From the NCBI RefSeq assembly GCF_000321225.1, contig NW_004451883.1, forward strand, positions 62,001 to 126,000: a stretch of DNA of 64,000 bases, written 5' to 3'. Within the stretch, counting starts at the first letter, position 1, and every line of letters begins with the position of its first letter. This DNA is from Odobenus rosmarus divergens (lineage: Eukaryota > Chordata > Mammalia > Carnivora > Odobenidae). The translations under genes were made by a program, and so were the position numbers. The notes below the pieces were generated by a model, which was not told the DNA's origin, made no database searches, and saw nothing but the letters and a program-made list of their open reading frames with translations. Positions 58,200-64,000 of this stretch are shown in pieces.

Positions 58200-58690
58200 C
58201 TGCTAAGAACGAACGGTGCTCCCAATGACCCCTAACCAATGTGCCAAGAATTCCTTGGATGTCCCCAGCTCTGATAATCGGGACAAACGTGGATGAGCGC
58301 CCCATAGACCGTCCTAATGCCCTTGACGCTTCCTACTGGCATATCAAGGTCACAGATTCATTTAAAGAATCCCAAAGGGCATTTGACCTCAATTTTTATA
58401 ATTTCCTCACTGAAATTCAAGAGAAACTTCCTAGCTGTTCCCCATTATCCCTTTGTTGCTCAGAAAAGTGTAAGTTTAAATGGCAATTCTCTTTAGAATT
58501 TGATATCTCTTCCCAAACATTCTGGGTTTAATTGCTAACGGATTCTTAGAAAATTGAATCACTGTATTACATTGTTTACACGCGCCAGTGGCCTGGGCGG
58601 AGTCGGCAGAGTCCCCTGCAAAAGTTAACAGTGTCTGTGTATCAAGCTGTGAGTGCCTTATTAGAAAAGTTTCTATCCAGGAGTTTCCTT
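58200..58690. promoter_or_regulatory. AT-rich unique island, possible conserved element
   Basis: A 96-codon plus-strand frame (58241-58531) crosses it, rich in ordinary residues (FDLNFYNFLTEIQEKL) and less biased than most frames here. There is no recognisable domain, and the frame lacks a clear exon boundary context. 'ctgtattacattgtttacac' has a FOX-like tgtttac site. It could be a decayed exon, an old retrocopy or a noncoding element; I cannot decide. Confidence 0.25.
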
Positions 58691-59548
58691 CTTTTTAATT
58701 TTTTTTTCTTGTCATGTTTATGCCCAAAAGTCCAGAACTGGATCAATGCATGTTAAAACCAAGATTTTAGTTTCTTGGTTTCTCCTCGACTGCCCCCCTC
58801 GTGGCTGCTACTCATCTTTTCAAATGCGTCAAGGAGCATGCCAGACTATTTGAGTGAAGCTGCTGGGCTTGGTGTGGCCCGAGACCCAGCCTCCAGGTCC
58901 GTTCGTCCTGTGGGGACGCCTGGCCCTGGAGAAGCCCCTCCCTGCCTGGACTCCAGGTCCTGTCTGCAGAGAAGGGCGTGTACCTGCGGACTGTTGGCTT
59001 GCATGCTCTGGCCTTCTGCCGGACGGACTGTTACTTCCAGGAGAAAGATGCCTGCAGGTGACAGACCCCGGGGCAGGAAGAAACACAGCAGAACAGATCA
59101 GGGTCCTCACTCAGATTCACAGCAGTCATGAGTCAACTGGCTCATTTCTTTTCCTGAAAACAGCTGTGATGTCGTCCCGTTCCCATAAAGACCCCCAATG
59201 GCTATCTGCATCCATAGGTGTTATACTCTGAAGTGCGGTGTATTGGGAAAATGTTGAGGCTCTCCACCTCTCCTTGTAGTGGGACTGGCCATGAAGAGGT
59301 GGTGCTGGTGCCCATCCCCTAAATCGGGGCAGACCCTGTGGCTTGTCTGGGCCTGCACAGTGCAGGGCAAGTGGGGCGTGCTGGTGTCGACCAGAGGTTC
59401 CAGAGCCTCGAAGCTTCCCTCCCCGCTCCTCATAGTTCCACTTCCACCATGAGAACCAGCCGGGTGAGCCTCCTGGAGGGTGACAGACCACCTTGTTGGG
59501 GTAGAACCCCCCGAGACAGCCCCCCACCAGCCAGAGCCCCGCCATGCT
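58691..59548. other. Unique stretch
   Basis: No recognised gene or repeat. Confidence 0.35.
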
Positions 59549-59549
59549 C

Positions 59550-59695
59550 AGTAGGAACCTGGCAGAGATGAGAGGACTGGGCCCAGAGCACAGAGCTGCC
59601 GATGTGTCGGACATGATGAATAGCTGCTGTTTGCGCCACGAGGCTTGGGGATGTTTCTCACAAGGCAGTAGCTGACCGATACACCTAGTGTGACA
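59550..59695 (+). repeat. MaLR/MLT1-like LTR fragment (weak)
   Basis: 'catgatgaatagctgctgtt', then 'tgcgccacgaggcttgggga' and 'aggcagtagctgaccgatac' resemble the ataaacttttgttgttttaagccactgag..gcagc..ctgactgatac ending. Confidence 0.45.
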
Positions 59696-60108
59696 CATGG
59701 GGCTCTCCATGAGCTGGCTCTGGCTTCCGGTGTCTTCCCAGGCCAAACCTTTCCCTGTTTTTTCTTCACTGCACGGAATAAACAAGTCATGCTCCGCAGT
59801 GCTCTGTCTGATGGCCCTGCTCTGTCATCGGGCTGCCCCACTCTCTGAAACGTCCCCTTCCTACTCACTTTAGGACCCAGCGATGGCAGCATGCATGCAG
59901 CAGGTGCTCAATGCTTGTGGGGCTGTCGGGGCCTCTGGCAGTGGTGATGTCTGTGCCCAGTGCACCCTGGGGCTGTCCTCCATTTCTGAATCTTCCCCAC
60001 CCATCACTTCCCTTCTCAGCACCTCAATTTCTTCTGCTGTTGTATGGGTTACCCTGCGCCCACCTTGTGGTTTTATTGCAGATGCTGCTGTCAACCACCT
60101 GCACACAG
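59696..60108. other. Unique stretch
   Basis: No recognised feature. Confidence 0.35.
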
Positions 60109-60109
60109 G

Positions 60110-60665
60110 TGTCCCTCACGTCATCATTTCTGTGCACAGTTCACACTGTGGTGCAGCCCTCACCACCACCCACCTCCAGAACTTTCCATCTTCCCCAACT
60201 GGATCTCTGTCCCCAGGAAACACCAGCGCCCCATCCCTCCCCAGCCCCTGGCACCCACCCTTCTGCTTTCTGTCTCCATGACTCTGATGAGCCCAGGGAC
60301 CTTCTGAAGTGGATCCTACAGTATTTATCTTTTCCTATCTGCTTATTCAGTATGCACGTCTTCAATGCTCATCTGTGTTCTAATATGTCAGAATTTCCTC
60401 CCGTTTTAAGGCTGAAACATCTCTCTTCTATGGACAGACCACACTTTCTTATCCACTCATCCATTGACGGATGCTGAATTGCTTCCATGTTTTAGCCATT
60501 GTGAATAGTGCTGCCCTGAACATGGGCGTGCGAATCTCTCTTCAATACTCGGCTTTCATTTTTTTGGATATATAACCAGAAGTGGAATTTCTGGATCATA
60601 TGAGAAATCTATGTTTATTTTTTTGACAGTTGTCATACTGTTTTCTGCAGCTTAAATATGCTTTT
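60110..60665 (-). mobile_element. Old L1 3' end, antisense (3'UTR plus ORF2 C-terminus)
   Basis: 60110-60400 is antisense 3'UTR-like (ccagaactttccatcttccc). 60430-60655 is antisense ORF2 ('ttatccactcatccattgac', 'ccattgtgaatagtgctgcc', 'ggaatttctggatcatatga'). Truncated at its 5' side near 60660. Frames are broken. Confidence 0.75.
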
Positions 60666-60954
60666 TTAAAATTGGGAGCAGGAGCACTGATTGAGTGCTC
60701 CTTGGGGAATTTTGATCAGCATGTGCAGTAAGTGTGGGCATTCCTGCATATTTTTGATACAAAAAGAATGATCTACATTTTTCAGCTCTTGAAGAGCAAG
60801 CCCTGGCCCCTTGAGGTTATGGTGTTTGCCATCTGATATTACAGATGGAGTTGGCAGGAATCATCTCTGAACTCTTCCTTTTAGGGACGAGAAGCCCACG
60901 GAAAGGAGGTGGATTTGCGAATGGGGGTTGATGGAAAACATGGCCTTCTCTTTA

Positions 60955-61340
60955 GGAGACTTAACCTTTTTAAAATCAAATTAATTTTTAATAAGTAATA
61001 ATTCACTTGGAACAAAATTCAGAAGAATAAAAAGGGACCAAATGGAAACAAGCATCTTTCTCCCAGCCCCGCCCTCAGCCGTCCAGAAGTCCCCCTCCCC
61101 AGAGGCGTCACAGCCTCTGTGACCCGGGCACATCCACGCACTCACAGTCACCAACGTACATCGTCTTTCTTCCTTTATTTTCTCAAATCACACAGAGGGC
61201 CCCTGATTACATACCTGCCGCCATACCCTAATGGCGTGTTTTGGAGATTTGTTTATATCAATTCATAAAGAGCTGTCACGGTCTTTGTAATAGCTCTCCA
61301 TTATTTATAAATCATTTTAAAGAAAAATTATTCCTTAAAC
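60955..61340. repeat. Ancient LINE-like repeat, unclassified
   Basis: 'tttttaataagtaataattc', 'acttggaacaaaattcagaa', then 'ccccagaggcgtcacagcct' and 'tcaattcataaagagctgtc' follow a common old-repeat layout (aaaattcaaaaggtataaag..ccagaggcaacc..tacataaagagc). I am unsure of the family. Confidence 0.45.
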
Positions 61341-61454
61341 ATTGTGTTTCTGATGTAAATGAGAACCAAGGTTCTAGTTGCCTGAAGCCTCAGGGAAGGA
61401 GTTGAATGGCTCAAAAGCAGTTGCTAGGACGGCCTTTCTCAGGAAAATTGCCTT

Positions 61455-61615
61455 GAAATGTACTTTTTTAAAAAAAGCATTTTATTGAAATCTAATTTAA
61501 TATAGAAAAGCCCACGTATTATAAGTATATAGTTCCCGAATTTTTATAGACTTAACACAGTGTGAAAGCACTATTCATATAGAAAACAGGACATGGTCGG
61601 CACCCCAGAGGTATT
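61455..61615 (-). repeat. L1 3'UTR-like fragment (antisense)
   Basis: 'gcattttattgaaatctaat', then 'agtatatagttcccgaattt' resembles the antisense tttattgaaatataattcac..gtacaattc block. Confidence 0.4.
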
Positions 61616-63525
61616 TTTTTAAGCAAATGAGGTTTCTCTGTCTAGGCGTATATTTGAAAAATCCAAAAATTCAATCAAGGCATCTGGGACCCCAGAGAAC
61701 CTCCTGACACACTCCTCAGGGTACTCCTGAATAAGCCCAGACAGGGGGAGGAATGGATGCCCCAGGGAGCTCCGGGGTCTGCACCCCAGAACCCTCTGGA
61801 CCCCTGCTCCCTCCCCCATCCCTGCAGGGCGGTGCCAGGAGCCAGCGGGGCTCACTGCAGGAGAGGCCTGCTGGAACAGGGTCTCCGGCCCCTGTACGGG
61901 GCGGGCACAGACTTTCAGTCGGCTTGTACCACACCCTCCCCGTCTCCAGCCTGCCCCAGTTCTGCTTGTCCTGGCCGGGGGACAGTGTTGTCCCAACTGC
62001 TGCCCACCTGCCCTTTCCTCTGCAGACCCAGGGGAGCCCATCTGTAGGCTCTTATCTCCTGGGGAAGTAGGGACTGCGGATTCCCCAGAGACTGCTGAAG
62101 AAACATCAAAGTGCACTTTGTGGTCTGGTCAACATCTGGCTGGGCAGCCGTCAGCTAGAAGTTGCAAAACAGACTGGGGGCTTGGCTGGGAATGGCCTGG
62201 AGGCTCTGTGCATGCCCAAGCCCTACTCCGGAGCAGAAATGCTGACTTAGGGCTGCCAAGCTGGGGGTGGGGGAGAGGCCCTGTGGCTCTCACCGCTGGG
62301 TGCAGACTTCAGTGTGTGTTGGGGGTGGGGGTCCCCGGGAGGGGCCGCTCAGACAAATGGTGGGAGGTGGGGGTATGGTGCAGACCTCAGCGTCAGAGCC
62401 ACAAGCAGGAGGGAGGGTGCTGGGGTCCAGCCCCGAGCACCGGGCTGTGGGGCACAGGACAGATGTCTGGTGGGCACCCCTGCCCTCTCGGAGGCCTCTG
62501 GCCAGCCCTTCCCAAGTTCCTCATGGGGGAGACCAAGAAGAGCACAGTGACTCTTGGCGGGGCTCTCCCTCAGCTCCCTTCGGAGAGCCCACCATGATGG
62601 CGGAGAGATGCCCAGGGGGATGAGGCCCCAGGGAATGTGGTGTGGACGGCAAAGCTGGGAGTCCCCGGGAGAGTCATGGCCGGGTGATGGGTGACGACCG
62701 GCCCTCTGGTGCCTCGGGCAGGGGGGGTGAGCTGAGTGCCCTCAAAGGGCTGCGCGGTCAGCCAACAGTGTGCACACATTGCTGCTGTCCCTGCGTGTGA
62801 CCCCCAGTGTTGGGGGGCATTCTGCAGTCAGCGCAGAGACCCCCAGGAGGATGGTGTGCGGGCTGACAGCGTGGTCCATGAGGAATGGTCCCTGCTGGAG
62901 TCCTACTGGCGCCCGGCATTGTCCAGCTCCACCACCAGGGAAGCAGAGCCCTTCGGACGTCCCCGGTTTGTGCGGCCTGCGAGCATAGGTCCAGTACCCC
63001 TGCGCCTCTCTGCAGACCCTCCCGCCTTCCTGGCGGTTTCCACCAAGTGGCTCCCATTGCACTTCTGAGTCCGAGCGCAGCCCAGAGCGGGCCTCTCCAT
63101 TCTTTGGGAAGGATGCAGCTGCAGAGCGGGTGTGGGCGCGGGTTGTTTGGGTGCTCACGCTGTGGCGTGCACGTCCTCCCCCGAGGTCCCGCTCAGGTCC
63201 CCAGCGGCACGGAGGGGCCTGCGATCACAGATGGAGGGGTGGAGAATTTAGCCTGCCGCTCGATCACGTGCTCAGCGAGGGGAAACTGGCCCCAGGGCCA
63301 TGTCCCTGTCCCCAGGACGCCTCTCCCCACCCAGGAGAACGGTGTTAGCGCCCCCCACCATCTCTGTGACCTGAGGCCAGAAGGCACAGGGGAGAGAGCT
63401 TTGCTGGGTGAGGATGTGCACCTTCAGCCTCAGCACGTTTTGACGGTTTGCGAGGTTTCTGTCGGTGAGGCTTGGTCCGCCGCGGCCCAGGCAAGGGGCT
63501 CTGAGCTGCGGCCGTGCCATGCTTT
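61616..63525. other. Unique GC-rich stretch
   Basis: No gene supported. The 288-codon plus-strand frame (62885-63751) has biased composition and no domain, and overlaps open frames on the other strand. Confidence 0.4.
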
Positions 63526-63529
63526 GACT

Positions 63530-63556
63530 TTGATGACCTTGATGACCTTGATGACC
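63530..63556. repeat. 9-bp tandem repeat, three perfect units
   Basis: TTGATGACC occurs three times in a row. Its length is a multiple of three, so it gives in-frame Asp-Asp-Leu or Arg-Ser-Ser repeats in chance frames. Confidence 0.85.
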
Positions 63557-64000
63557 GCAAGTTCATCCCCAGGTGAGGGACAGCCCAGAGAGGCTGGGCG
63601 CAGGCATCAGGCATTAGCCATCGATGTGCCTGCCTCAGTAGGGGGACGGCTAGCTGTGCTGGACTCGGAAGAAGGCCTGCAAGGTGCCTCTGAAAACCGT
63701 GCCAGCCTCCACAGTCCTGCAGCCTCCCTGACCCACAGGGGCCTCCTCTGAAGCAAAGCTTCGGTTGCAGGGAAGGGAGGCTTCCCGGACCTCTGAGCCC
63801 TTCCTTATGTGGAGGAAGGACTACTTGCTGCTTTTACTCAACGTTTCCCTCTTAGGTCTGCGGGCAGAGGTTTTGAGCCGCGAGGCAGCCGAGGTCCTCC
63901 AAGAACCAGGAGAGTGAGGGCGCACACAGGTGGCCCACACCAGGGCCGCTGAGGCCGTGCAGGGCCGGCTGCCCAGAATGAAACTTCTGCCCCCAAGGCC
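63557..64000. other. Unique GC-rich stretch to window end
   Basis: No recognised gene or repeat. Confidence 0.35.

Noticed and set aside
62885..63751. 288-codon frame, longest non-repeat frame
   Set aside because: Biased composition, no domain, overlapping open frames on the other strand, and a 9-bp tandem repeat inside.

Overview
This window looks like nuclear DNA from a caniform carnivore, most likely an arctoid (bear, seal/walrus or mustelid group). It holds at least six copies of the carnivore tRNA-Lys-derived SINE (Can-SINE/SINEC). Their bodies are of the arctoid-looking type (accacaagcaggggga-like middle and gctcagcggggagcc-like head) rather than the canid or felid versions I know. The L1 copies also have carnivore-type 3' ends. 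The family assignments come from memory of consensus sequences, not from a search.

I could not support any host protein-coding gene. The open frames are either chance frames in GC-rich DNA, pieces of L1 ORF2, or a tandem repeat that happens to be open in all three plus-strand frames. No rRNA, tRNA, intact snRNA or CRISPR array is visible. The window is best read as intergenic or intronic sequence.

Layout. 1-2.7 kb is unique GC-rich DNA with scraps of old repeats. 2.7-4.6 kb is a nested stack: an old L1M-type 3' end (+) split by a younger 5'-truncated L1 (-), which itself carries a Can-SINE (+) and a 31-33 nt insertion of the 5' end of U6 snRNA flanked by a 16-bp target-site duplication. 4.6-9.2 kb is mostly unique, with an AT-rich candidate regulatory island near 8.7 kb. 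9.17-10.14 kb is a CA-rich minisatellite of ten ~64-86 bp units. 10.47-10.96 kb is an L1 3' end. 11-19.6 kb is GC-rich, with a second homeodomain-site-rich AT island (11.75-11.96 kb), a GT/CG alternating tract (12.6 kb), an MLT1 LTR (15.6 kb) and an L1M end (16.2 kb). 19.6-20.3 kb is an ancient L1 with a twin-priming inversion. 20.4-36 kb is GC-rich with MIR, L2 and MLT1 fossils and one Can-SINE with a perfect 18-bp duplication (33.8 kb). 36.6-37.3 kb is a complete 5'-truncated L1 insertion with a duplicated 3'UTR module. 37.3-43.8 kb is GC-rich. 43.8-49.5 kb is an AT-rich L1 graveyard with four Can-SINEs. 51.9-53.1 kb is a younger twin-primed L1 with target-site duplication. 53.9-55.8 kb is an older L1 ORF2 remnant containing the reverse-transcriptase FADD motif. 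55.8-64 kb is mostly unique, with an AT-rich island (57.4-58.7 kb) and more L1 or LTR fossils.

The mobile elements tell a consistent story of L1 machinery at work: it mobilised itself (plain and twin-primed copies), the Can-SINEs and a U6 RNA fragment. The most notable items are the U6 micro-insertion, the two inverted L1s, the minisatellite with a 150-bp higher-order repeat, and several AT-rich islands that could be conserved enhancers. I saw no evidence of a new gene system.
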